From: Vibrio sp. Hep-1b-8
GTDB lineage: Bacteria; Pseudomonadota; Gammaproteobacteria; Enterobacterales; Vibrionaceae
Assembly: GCF_006124995.1 (NCBI RefSeq)
Contig: NZ_QEWN01000115.1
Location: 1 to 64,000, forward strand
Length of the DNA: 64,000 bases
Direction of reading: 5' to 3'
Made by a program: the position numbers and the translations under genes. Below the pieces are notes generated by a model, which saw only the letters and a program-made list of their open reading frames with translations, was not told the origin of the DNA and did no database searches. Positions 41,708 through 50,481 of this stretch are shown here, one piece after another; position 1 is the stretch's first letter; every line of letters starts with the position of its first letter.

Positions 41708-43786
41708 TTACGCCTTCGAATACACATCCCTCTTTCCTAACCAGCGATCTATGATTGCGGCGGCATTGTCGGGATAGTTGTCATGAATATGGCGTGCGAT
41801 ACGCTGAACTTCGGGGATTAAGCGTTGATCTCGTACCAAATCGGCAATTTTGAAATTCGCCATTCCTGTCTGTTTGGTCCCGAGTAACTCGCCTGGACCA
41901 CGTATTTCCAGATCTTTTTGTGCAATCACAAACCCATCGTTGCTCTCTCTAAGCACACCTAAGCGTTTTTGAGCGGTTTTCGATAGTGGTGAGTGATAGA
42001 GCAGAACACAGTGGCTTGCGACGCTACCACGTCCAACACGGCCTCTCAACTGGTGAAGTTGGGCCAAACCTAGACGTTCTGGGTTTTCGATAATCATCAA
42101 GCTTGAATTTGGCACATCTACACCAACTTCAATGACTGTGGTTGCCACTAACAGATGGAGCTTATTGTCTTTAAAATCCTGCATTACAGCTTGTTTTTCT
42201 GCCGGTTTCATTCGTCCATGTACCAAGCCAATTTTTACGTCAGGTAGCTTTCGTTGTAGCTCTTCCGCGGTGTCCGCGGCCGCTTGTGCTTCAAGGACCT
42301 CAGACTCATCGATCAGGGTACAGACCCAGTATGCTTGTTTACCTTCATTGAGGCAGGCGTTTCGTACACGATTAACGATGTCATCGCGTTTAGTATCGGG
42401 TATCGCTACGGTCTGAATCGGCGTTCTACCTGGAGGCAGTTCATCGATAACTGATGTTTCTAGATCCGCATAAGCGGTCATGGCTAAAGTGCGTGGAATA
42501 GGCGTAGCCGTCATAATCAACTGATGCGGATAGGCGCCTTGCTTGGCGCCTTTTTCACGTAGTTCAAGCCTCTGGTGAACACCAAAACGGTGTTGCTCAT
42601 CAATAATCACAAGCGCTAAGTGATCAAATGCCACATGTTCTTGAAACAGAGCATGGGTACCCACGACCATTTGTGCTTCTCCACTGGCGATCTTAGCCAG
42701 TTCAGTTTCTTTGGCTTTGCCTTTTAGTTTTCCTGCTAGCCAGCCGACTTTTATGCCCATCGGTTCCAACCAGTTGGCAAAATTGAGCGCGTGTTGCTCC
42801 GCGAGCAGTTCCGTTGGTGCCATTAGCGCAACCTGATAACCGTGCTCAAGTGCGCGTAATGCGGCAAGGGCAGCAACTAAAGTTTTACCAGACCCGACAT
42901 CTCCCTGTACCAAGCGCATCATTGGGTGTTCTTTTTCTAAGTCCTGTTCTATTTCTTGTACGACACGTGTTTGAGCATTGGTGGGTGAAAAAGGCAGTTG
43001 ATCAAGTAATTGCTGTTTGAACTTATTGCTGGCAGGTAAAGGTAGTGCCGCATCCTGCTGTCCTTTACTACGCACAGATAGCATAGAGAGATTCTGTGCC
43101 AATAACTCTTCCATAATGAGGCGAATTTGTGCAGGGTGTTTACCTTGGTCAAATTGCTCCAGATCGATACTTGGAGGTGGTCGATGAATGGTGTGGAGTG
43201 CTTGAGCTAGCGTTGTTTGATGGTCATAGAGCCCGCTAGGAAGCAGCTCTTGAACGGCGCTTTTATCGAGTAGCTCTAACGCCTGATCCGCTAGGTTACG
43301 TAGTGTAATTTGTCTAAGGCCATCTGTAGTCGGGTAGACAGGGGTCAGAGTCTGCTCAACTTCAGCCGTTTGATTGGGTGCATAGAATTTGTAGTCTGGG
43401 TGAACAATCTCTAGACCGTAACCTCCACGCTTAATTTCTCCATAGGCGTGAACCATCTTGCCTTGGCTAAAGTTGTTCTTCATCGCCGCAGTGAAATTAA
43501 AGAAGCGCAGGGTGATTGTGCCGTTTCCATCACTTATTTTGACCGTTAACATTTTCCGTTTCCCAAACAGTGTATCAACACTCATCACGGTTCCTTGCAC
43601 TGCTGCCCATAGGCCTGCATGCAATTTAACGATGGGATAGATTCGGGTGCGATCTTCATAACGCAAAGGTAAATGAAAAAGCAGATCTTGGATGGAGTTG
43701 AGCCCTATTTTAGCAAGCTTTTCTGCGACTTTGGCACCGACGCCAGTCAGTGAAGTCAGGGGAATGGCAGATAAGAGTTGGGACAT
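41708..43786 (-). CDS. recG: ATP-dependent DNA helicase RecG
   Basis: Branch-migration helicase for stalled forks. I use ATG 43786 (MSQLLSAIPLTSLTGVG), matching the family start; ATG 43810 is an upstream alternative. This gives 692 residues. The wedge/OB domain is about 50-170. Helicase motif I is VQGDVGSGKTLVA, DEXH box is IIDEQHRFGVHQR, motif III is TATPIPRT and the C-terminal motif VI is QLRGRVGRG. It is followed on the same strand by trmH, spoT, rpoZ and gmk upstream, as in E. coli. Confidence 0.96.
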   Translation of the reverse strand: MSQLLSAIPLTSLTGVGAKVAEKLAKIGLNSIQDLLFHLPLRYEDRTRIYPIVKLHAGLWAAVQGTVMSVDTLFGKRKMLTVKISDGNGTITLRFFNFTAAMKNNFSQGKMVHAYGEIKRGGYGLEIVHPDYKFYAPNQTAEVEQTLTPVYPTTDGLRQITLRNLADQALELLDKSAVQELLPSGLYDHQTTLAQALHTIHRPPPSIDLEQFDQGKHPAQIRLIMEELLAQNLSMLSVRSKGQQDAALPLPASNKFKQQLLDQLPFSPTNAQTRVVQEIEQDLEKEHPMMRLVQGDVGSGKTLVAALAALRALEHGYQVALMAPTELLAEQHALNFANWLEPMGIKVGWLAGKLKGKAKETELAKIASGEAQMVVGTHALFQEHVAFDHLALVIIDEQHRFGVHQRLELREKGAKQGAYPHQLIMTATPIPRTLAMTAYADLETSVIDELPPGRTPIQTVAIPDTKRDDIVNRVRNACLNEGKQAYWVCTLIDESEVLEAQAAADTAEELQRKLPDVKIGLVHGRMKPAEKQAVMQDFKDNKLHLLVATTVIEVGVDVPNSSLMIIENPERLGLAQLHQLRGRVGRGSVASHCVLLYHSPLSKTAQKRLGVLRESNDGFVIAQKDLEIRGPGELLGTKQTGMANFKIADLVRDQRLIPEVQRIARHIHDNYPDNAAAIIDRWLGKRDVYSKA

Positions 43787-44073
43787 AACTAAGCTCGCTA
43801 AGTTATTCAATCGGTTAGTAAGGCTATCAGCATTAATAGTTAACCATTGGACTGTGTTTTTGTACAGGAAAAAATGAAGGGCGAAGATCGGGCTGCACCC
43901 TGAGAGAATCTAGAACGCTTCGCTCCGAGAATCGAGATCGAACTTCGTCCTTCGAAAGGAGCTTGTGGTGAGTGAGTCGAAAATTGCAGGCAGCGTCGGC
44001 TAATCTTTTAGTCTAATTGTCTGAATTTAAAGGAAAAAGTCTGGCATGCAGTGTCAACCCTCCCAAGATTTTC
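43787..44073. other. recG-trmH intergenic region with mosaic hairpin repeats
   Basis: No gene. Bases 43876-43965 are a patchwork of short motifs (GATCGGGCT, CCCTG, TCTAGAACG, CTTCGCTCCGAGA, GAACTTCGTCC). Several fold into tiny hairpins. The same motifs recur in a different order at 63164-63225. An ORF starting near 44017 only reads through the heptamer array and is not a gene. Confidence 0.6.
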
Positions 44074-44143
44074 TCGCTACACGCTACTCGCTACACGCTA
44101 CTCGCTACACGCTACTCGCTACACGCTACTCGCTACTCGCTAC
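44074..44143. repeat. Heptamer array 2, TCGCTAC/ACGCTAC x10
   Basis: Ten consecutive 7-bp units alternate TCGCTAC and ACGCTAC, ending in two TCGCTAC copies. The trmH stop codon (44140-44142) lies inside the last unit, so the array starts at the end of the coding sequence. On the mRNA strand the units read CGAGTAG/CGTGTAG. Confidence 0.95.
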
Positions 44144-44823
44144 TTCTTCTGCATTTCCTTCCACCACTCGTCATCTGCGACAATTTGCCCTTGGTCATCA
44201 AGAGGCGGGTAAGGCAATTTCTTTCGTTTGGCTACTTTCGCGAGCACAGGGTGGCCGCGCTCAAACAGCAGGCGGTTGATGGTTTCTTCAGGAACGGAAC
44301 TGATTTCATTGTCATACATACCCGCTGCTTGGCGTTGGCGTTGTGCTTCATAGAGAATGACGGCACTAGCGACAGATACGTTGAGTGATTGAACCATACC
44401 AACCATAGGGATGATGATGTCTTGGTCGGCCATTTTCTTAGCTTGCTCAGAAGCACCTACTTTCTCACTGCCCAGAATGATAGCGGTTGGCTTGGTGTAA
44501 TCAATGTCACGGAAGTCGACCGCTGATTCGGACAGATTGGTCACCAGAACCTGCATTCCTTGAGATTTAAGCTCGCTGATTGCTTGCTCGATTGAATCAT
44601 GGGTTTCGACATCTACCCAGTTACGTGCACCTGCTGAAGTATGGCTAAGTGTTCGCATTTTGTTTGGCCAGACAGCATGTATCTTATGAATGCCCGTCGC
44701 ATCTGCGGTTCGAATAATCGCTGAGACGTTATTGGGCTTATGGACTTCTTCAAGGCACAGAGTCAGGTCAGACTGACGAGCTTTAAGTACTTGTTGGATG
44801 CGGTTGTAGCGTTCTAAATTCAT
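44140..44823 (-). CDS. trmH: tRNA (guanosine(18)-2'-O)-methyltransferase
   Basis: SPOUT-class enzyme that methylates the ribose of G18. ATG 44823 (MNLERYNRIQQVL) matches the E. coli start and gives 227 residues. Motifs: HKPNNVSAIIRTADATG (near 27), ILGSEKVGAS and MVQSLNVSVASAVILYE, the last two forming the AdoMet knot. It sits between recG and spoT. Confidence 0.96.
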   Translation of the reverse strand: MNLERYNRIQQVLKARQSDLTLCLEEVHKPNNVSAIIRTADATGIHKIHAVWPNKMRTLSHTSAGARNWVDVETHDSIEQAISELKSQGMQVLVTNLSESAVDFRDIDYTKPTAIILGSEKVGASEQAKKMADQDIIIPMVGMVQSLNVSVASAVILYEAQRQRQAAGMYDNEISSVPEETINRLLFERGHPVLAKVAKRKKLPYPPLDDQGQIVADDEWWKEMQKK

Positions 44824-44842
44824 AATCTTATACAAAACAAAA

Positions 44843-44868
44843 GCCCTTGAAACGGTGATTTCAAGGGC
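44843..44868 (-). terminator. Terminator between spoT and trmH
   Basis: GCCCTTGAAA and TTTCAAGGGC form a perfect 10-bp stem with loop CGGTGA. On the minus strand it is followed by TTTTG. It would end or attenuate the gmk-rpoZ-spoT transcript before trmH-recG. Confidence 0.82.
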
Positions 44869-44890
44869 AGTGGATAATCAAATCGGAGTC

Positions 44891-47020
44891 TTAGTTCTTA
44901 CGTCGACGAACTTTAAGCGTCTGCGGCATCGCTTTTATCTTACGCATAATTCCTGCAAGATGGACGCGATCTTTGGTCGTGAGCAATACCGTGACTGTAT
45001 ACAAGCGACCATCTCGTTCTTCGGTCGACAGACCATGAATGTTTGAGCCGGTCTTAGAGATAACGTTGGTCAGCTCTGCCAATGCGCCTTGACGATTTTG
45101 TACGTCTACCGTCACTTCCGTAATGAACTCTTTATCGTAATCTTTCGACCACTCAACAGCCATGTACTTGTCAGGCTCTTTTTGATATCCACGTACGTTA
45201 GGACACATTTCACGGTGAACCACGAGGCCGCGACCAGGTGATACGTGAGCAATAATGTGATCATCTGGGATAGGGTGACAACAGTTGGCAAAGGTGAGCA
45301 AGATGCCTTCAGCTCCACGGATTGGCAGCTTTTTCTTGTTGCCATTATTACCATTATTGCCATTATCAACTTCAGTAAGTTCATCGGCATCGCCTAACAG
45401 TCGACGGGCAATAACGATACTCATCAGTTCACCCAGACCAATATCAGCAAGCAAATCTTCTATTGTTGCGATTTTTAGGTCACCGAGAACATGAGCGATG
45501 TTCTCTTCGCTTACATCCGATAGAGAGCGTTCACCAAGAGCGTGGTTTAGTAAACGACGACCAAGCGTAATCGACTCTTCACGGCGCATGGTTTTAAGGA
45601 CCTGACGGATCTTAGTGCGAGCACGCGAGGTAACAACATAGTTGAGCCAAGCTGCGTTAGGGCGAGCGCCCGGAGCACTGATGATCTCGATAGTCTGACC
45701 GTTTTTCAGCGATTTACTAAGCGGGTATGGATTGCGATCGACACGTGCACCAACACAGGTATTACCGACATCAGTGTGTACCGCGTAAGCAAAGTCTACC
45801 GCAGTTGCGCCAACAGGAAGTTCGACAATACGGCCTTTAGGCGTGAAGACGTAAATCTCATCAGGGAACAGATCAGATTTGACGTTTTCAATGAACTCAA
45901 ATGAGTTGCCAGCGCTTTGTTGTAGCTCCAGTAGGCTTTGCATCCAACGTTGAGCTTTCACTTGAGCAGTAGTGCCAGTGCGCTCTCCGTTACCTTTGTA
46001 TGACCAGTGGGCTGCGACACCTTTGTCCGCCATTTGATCCATATCTTCGGTACGGATTTGTACTTCTACGGGTACCCCGTGAGGGCCAACCATAGAGGTA
46101 TGAATGGATTGGTAGCCATTCGCCTTTGGTACCGCGATGTAGTCTTTCATACGCCCTGGACGTGGCTTGTAAAGACTGTGTACCTGACCTAGCACTCGGT
46201 AGCAGGTATCTGCATCTTCAACGACAACACGGAAAGCGTAGATGTCCATAATGGTATGGAATCGTTGCTCTTTGGTCTTCATCTTGTTGTAGATGGAGAA
46301 CAGGTTTTTCTCTCGACCAAATACACGCGCGTTCAGACCTACTTCTTCGAGGCGACCTTCAATCTCGTCATGAATACGCTGAATCATCTCTTTACGGTTA
46401 CCACGAGCCGATTTTACCACCTCTTTTAGTACGCGATAGCGATTAGGGTAGAGGGCTTCAAAACCAAGTTCTTCGAGTTCAGTTTTGATGTTGTGGATAC
46501 CAAGGCGGTGTGCCAGAGGTGAGTAGATTTCTAGAGTCTCACGTGCGATGCGGCGCTTTTTGTCTGGGCGAAGTGCGCCCAAAGTGCGCATATTGTGTGT
46601 GCGGTCAGCGAGTTTGATGAGAATAACGCGAATGTCTTGCACCATGGCAAGCACCATCTTGCGGAAGTTTTCAGCCTGAGCTTCCTTGCGATCGCGAAAC
46701 TTGAGCTTATCAAGCTTAGAAACGCCATCCACGAGCTCCGCAACCGTAGTACCAAATTGAGACTCTAACTCTTCTTTGGAGACTTCAGTGTCTTCAATGA
46801 CATCATGTAGCAGAGCGGCTTGTAGCGTCTCGATGTCTAGGCGCATTTCAGCCAGAATACGAGCAACAGCAACAGGGTGGATAATATATGGTTCACCGCT
46901 AGAGCGGGTTTGCCCTTCATGGGCGTCTTTCGCTACCACATAAGATTGACGCAGAGCCTCAATTTGAGGCTCTGTTAGATATTCTTGGGCAACGTCTTTG
47001 AGGCTATCAAATAGATACAA
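44891..47020 (-). CDS. spoT: Bifunctional (p)ppGpp synthetase/hydrolase SpoT
   Basis: A 709-residue stringent-response enzyme. The HD hydrolase domain is near 45-150 (ALLHDVIEDTEVS), the synthetase domain near 230-350 (YKPRPGRMKDYIAVPKANGY), then TGS (VYVFTPKG-type, near 390), a helical/RIS region and C-terminal ACT. The linker carries a low-complexity stretch DNGNNGNNGNKKK (near residues 552-564) encoded by 9-bp repeats. It lies downstream of rpoZ and gmk, as in E. coli. Confidence 0.97.
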   Translation of the reverse strand: MYLFDSLKDVAQEYLTEPQIEALRQSYVVAKDAHEGQTRSSGEPYIIHPVAVARILAEMRLDIETLQAALLHDVIEDTEVSKEELESQFGTTVAELVDGVSKLDKLKFRDRKEAQAENFRKMVLAMVQDIRVILIKLADRTHNMRTLGALRPDKKRRIARETLEIYSPLAHRLGIHNIKTELEELGFEALYPNRYRVLKEVVKSARGNRKEMIQRIHDEIEGRLEEVGLNARVFGREKNLFSIYNKMKTKEQRFHTIMDIYAFRVVVEDADTCYRVLGQVHSLYKPRPGRMKDYIAVPKANGYQSIHTSMVGPHGVPVEVQIRTEDMDQMADKGVAAHWSYKGNGERTGTTAQVKAQRWMQSLLELQQSAGNSFEFIENVKSDLFPDEIYVFTPKGRIVELPVGATAVDFAYAVHTDVGNTCVGARVDRNPYPLSKSLKNGQTIEIISAPGARPNAAWLNYVVTSRARTKIRQVLKTMRREESITLGRRLLNHALGERSLSDVSEENIAHVLGDLKIATIEDLLADIGLGELMSIVIARRLLGDADELTEVDNGNNGNNGNKKKLPIRGAEGILLTFANCCHPIPDDHIIAHVSPGRGLVVHREMCPNVRGYQKEPDKYMAVEWSKDYDKEFITEVTVDVQNRQGALAELTNVISKTGSNIHGLSTEERDGRLYTVTVLLTTKDRVHLAGIMRKIKAMPQTLKVRRRKN

Positions 47021-47060
47021 ATTTTAGGCCCGGAAGATAGTTGTTATAGAGAAGCGTTAA

Positions 47061-47333
47061 TTAACGGCTGTGAGCGATGCTGCTAACAGCGGCTAGTTCA
47101 GCGGCTTCTTGCTCTTGCTGCTCTTGACGCTCACGTGCATCAAGGATCTCTTTAGTGATAAGACCTTCTTCGATCTCGCGCAGAGCGATAACCGTTTGCT
47201 TATCATTCTCTTCTGGCACTAGTGAATCTTTGCCACCAGTTTGCATTTGACGAGCGCGGCGTGCCGCAATTAGAACTAGGTCGAAACGGTTGCCTACTTT
47301 TTCAACAGCGTCTTGAACAGTTACGCGTGCCAT
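47061..47333 (-). CDS. rpoZ: RNA polymerase omega subunit
   Basis: The 90-residue subunit begins [20 protein letters not shown], the highly conserved start, and assists beta-prime folding and ppGpp binding. It lies between gmk and spoT. Confidence 0.98.
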   Translation of the reverse strand: MARVTVQDAVEKVGNRFDLVLIAARRARQMQTGGKDSLVPEENDKQTVIALREIEEGLITKEILDARERQEQQEQEAAELAAVSSIAHSR

Positions 47334-47470
47334 GAGAACTCCAAATTAGTTAACTTAAATTTTGAATGACGAGAAATTATACAGGGAGAGTGGCTTAGAT
47401 GCTAGTCACTAGTTACGAGCCACTGGTTTGTTGAAACTCTCGCCTATTGGTTAATGGAACTATTATCTTT

Positions 47471-47512
47471 TCGAAACTCGAAACTCGAAACTCGAAACTC
47501 GAAACTCGAAGC
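47471..47512. repeat. Heptamer array 3, (TCGAAAC)x5 + TCGAAGC
   Basis: Six tandem units end 6 bp from the gmk stop codon. Read on the gmk mRNA strand, the unit is CGAGTTT. The position relative to the stop matches arrays 1, 2 and 6. Confidence 0.95.
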
Positions 47513-47518
47513 TACAAC

Positions 47519-48491
<973 letters not shown>

Positions 48492-48827
48492 ATGCCTTCC
48501 AATCTACCTAAATCTTTCAGTAAACCATTTCTCAAGAGTTTTCACGTTTTAGAAGCTGTCCTCTTGATTGCGATAACGTTAGCGACCTTGTTTGCTATGG
48601 TGAAACAATTCGTGATGAACGGTAAGATCCCTGTACGATATCCTATATACATTGCTATGATGGCAATAGCTCGTTACATCACATTAGGTATGAAGGAGCT
48701 TGATGCGACTCTCGTTGTTTGGCTTTCTATTGCTGCATTTATTCTAGCAGCTGCCACTTTAGTGATTCGAGTTGGTCATCACTATTGGCCTTATGTTGAT
48801 CACACGACAGAAGAGAAGGAAGAGTAG
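48492..48827 (+). CDS. psiE: PsiE-like membrane protein, apparently internally shortened
   Basis: Phosphate-starvation-inducible E family by similarity. ATG 48492 (MPSNLPKSFSKPFLKSFHV), with AGAGG just upstream, gives 111 residues. The helices are HVLEAVLLIAITLATLFAM, YPIYIAMMAIARYITLGM and WLSIAAFILAAATLVIRVG, with the family block KQFVMNGKIPVRYPIYIAM. Family members are usually about 130-150 residues with four helices. Here the first helix joins directly to the AMVKQFV block, so roughly one helix seems to be missing. It may be non-functional. Confidence 0.6.
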   Translation: MPSNLPKSFSKPFLKSFHVLEAVLLIAITLATLFAMVKQFVMNGKIPVRYPIYIAMMAIARYITLGMKELDATLVVWLSIAAFILAAATLVIRVGHHYWPYVDHTTEEKEE

Positions 48828-49196
48828 ACACTAATCCACTTCTTCATCTCTTGCATCCTCAGGCTAGGAGCAAACATCTATGCTTCTAGCGCTGTGAAAG
48901 CGTAAGTCTCAGGTTACGTTTTTGCTTCCTTAAGATCTCAAAAAGGCTAAATTTTTGTATGCAAATATAAAATAATCGCATGTCTCACATGTGAGATATT
49001 TCTTGTGTCCTAATCTGCCGTCACACAATTTGCTGCCGCTACACCAATAGTTTAATTTAGTGATGGTACGACGTTCTTTAAAGTATATTTCACGATAGAC
49101 TCTCAGACTGTGAGCTAGACTTAGTCTGATCATCAAGGTTCGGTTGTTATGTGTTTACAAATGCACCACACGCATTTCCACTACTATTTAGAGACG
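48828..49196. other. Non-coding stretch with a 14-bp palindrome
   Basis: No credible gene. It contains a perfect palindrome TCTCACATGTGAGA at 48983-48996 and AT-rich sequence. It probably consists of remains of earlier insertions. Confidence 0.5.
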
Positions 49197-49410
49197 ATGT
49201 CTGCCTTCTACTACCTTCCTATATTGGATTGGAAATCAGCCTCAGCAAACCACTGAGTTTGATCAAATTGTTTATGTTGAATCCATAGAGCAACTGCCGG
49301 AGAAGATTGGCGGAGCCGTTTGTTTTGACTTCACCGAACCTGACAAATTAGATGATGCCATCAAGACGTTTTATCACAACCGCTGGCGTTGGTCTTGGTT
49401 GCTATTCGCT
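49197..49410 (+). pseudogene. Remnant of an unidentified gene
   Basis: The frame starting at 49201 reads LPSTTFLYWIGNQPQ and later IEQLPEKIGGAVCFDFTEP and FYHNRWRWSWLLFAN with no stop, but its upstream side has a stop at 49189 and no start codon. The nearest plausible start (ATG 49197, MSAFYY) is in another frame, which suggests a frameshift near 49212. The sequence runs into the hipB operator at 49413. It looks like the 5' part of a truncated gene; I do not recognise the family. Confidence 0.45.
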
Positions 49411-49412
49411 AA

Positions 49413-49473
49413 TGGATACAATAATATCCATTTGCTGTTTTATTTCGCTATAATGGATATAACTGTACCCATT
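49413..49473. promoter_or_regulatory. Candidate HipB operators
   Basis: Site 1 is a perfect dyad TGGATA-N6-TATCCA (49413-49430). Site 2 is AATGGATA-N6-TACCCATT (49452-49473), with one mismatch between arms. Both precede the hipB-like start at 49486. E. coli HipB binds TATCC-N8-GGATA, so related GGATA/TATCC half-sites directly upstream of a hipB homologue suggest autorepression. Confidence 0.62.
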
Positions 49474-49485
49474 TGGTCTTTGCGG

Positions 49486-49776
49486 ATGAATTTTACTTTA
49501 CTTGATGATACCGACGTCAGCCAAGCCTATGCAGCTTATTTGCGCGAGTTACGAAAGCAGGCAAAGCTGTCACGAGCGGCGCTTGCTGAGCGAAGCTGTG
49601 TACCTGCGGCCACCATTAAGAAGTTTGAGTTGACCGGGCAAATTTCATTTCGCCAATTGTTGTTGCTTTGGCAAACACTTGACTCGCTAGATAGGCTCTA
49701 TCAACTCACTGAGCCTAACAAAGAGCGCGCCACTATACCCACGAGTATCGATGAGGTGCTAAAAGATGAGTTTTAA
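49486..49776 (+). CDS. HipB-like XRE antitoxin/regulator
   Basis: A 96-residue protein with a helix-turn-helix of the XRE type (LRKQAKLSRAALAERSCVPAATIKKFE, about 23-50). I use ATG 49486, preceded by GCGG only, since the upstream frame runs through the operator. Its last 11 bases overlap the start of a hipA-like reading frame, the arrangement of hipBA toxin-antitoxin pairs. Its partner is broken, so it may now be an orphan antitoxin. Confidence 0.75.
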   Translation: MNFTLLDDTDVSQAYAAYLRELRKQAKLSRAALAERSCVPAATIKKFELTGQISFRQLLLLWQTLDSLDRLYQLTEPNKERATIPTSIDEVLKDEF

Positions 49777-50254
49777 ACCGATTCAGAAGCTTAATGTTAC
49801 TCGTACGCTAAGCTCAGGTGAACAGATATCTGTTGGGGGTCTTGGCGCAGAATCGGCAAGGTGTTTTTTTCCAGTATGCAGACAGCTATTTGCAGCAGTT
49901 TGGCAATTTATCACCGTTTACCTTGCAGTCGAGCACACAAGTTCAAGCCGCACCTAAAGCGCCGCATCAAGGTGTACATGGCGTATTTGGAGATTGTTTG
50001 CCCGATGGCTGGGGCATGTTGTTACAAGATCGTATTTTCCGGCAACAGGGCATTCTGCCTAATCAATTAACAGCGATGGATAGATTAGCCTTTGTCGGTG
50101 ATAAAGGCATGGGAGCGCTGTTTTTTTCTCCGGTGTCTGAGTTTTCAGCCACCACGCATGCGGATATTGATTTAGCAACCTTGGGCTTAGAAGCGCAAAC
50201 GCTGTTCGATGCTTCAATGTCAGATTATATGGACGACAACCACGATGAGTTAGA
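49766..50254 (+). pseudogene. hipA-like toxin gene, frameshifted and truncated
   Basis: The ATG at 49766 overlaps the hipB stop and begins MSFKPIQKLNVTRTLSSGEQISVG. The HipA N-terminal sequence then continues in the next frame (VLAQNRQGVFFQYADSYL, HGVFGDCLPDGWGMLLQDR). The switch falls in a run of five G (49835-49839); one G too many explains it. Homology ends near 50250. The ATP-binding and catalytic part of HipA (the Ser/Thr kinase core) is absent, so no active toxin can be made. Confidence 0.72.
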
Positions 50255-50471
50255 TGGGCATACGCAACAGGGTTTCCCAGCAGATAATTACTTCTCGCCG
50301 GAAAGAAACCTAAGCATGCTCATCGAATCACGGTTTATTGAGCGATTTTTACAGTTTTGGGGATTTGTGATCATTGATCCAAGACGTTTTTTAAACACGG
50401 AACTTATTGGTAGAACGGTACAGGTACTGCCTTTATTAAAACAAACTTTTCAATTCACAATAAATAGATAG
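50255..50471 (+). pseudogene. C-terminal scrap fused in frame to the hipA remnant
   Basis: After the HipA-like part the frame continues with GFPADNYFSPERN, FWGFVIIDPRRFLNTELIG and the end LLKQTFQFTINR. This resembles, from memory, the C-terminus of SWIM zinc-finger proteins that precede the next gene's family in other islands. The join looks like a deletion fusing two unrelated genes. The assignment is tentative. Confidence 0.4.
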
Positions 50472-50481
50472 CAAGGTCTTC

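Noticed and set aside
44017..44388. ORFs of 77-123 residues rich in RYTLLATRYS repeats
   Set aside because: They are translations of heptamer array 2 followed by the antisense of trmH; a period-7 repeat stays open only by chance.
49200..49225. CCTATATTGGATTGG as a copy of the yicC end (CTATATTCTGGATCTG)
   Set aside because: It needs a gap and the match is too short to be an attachment repeat.
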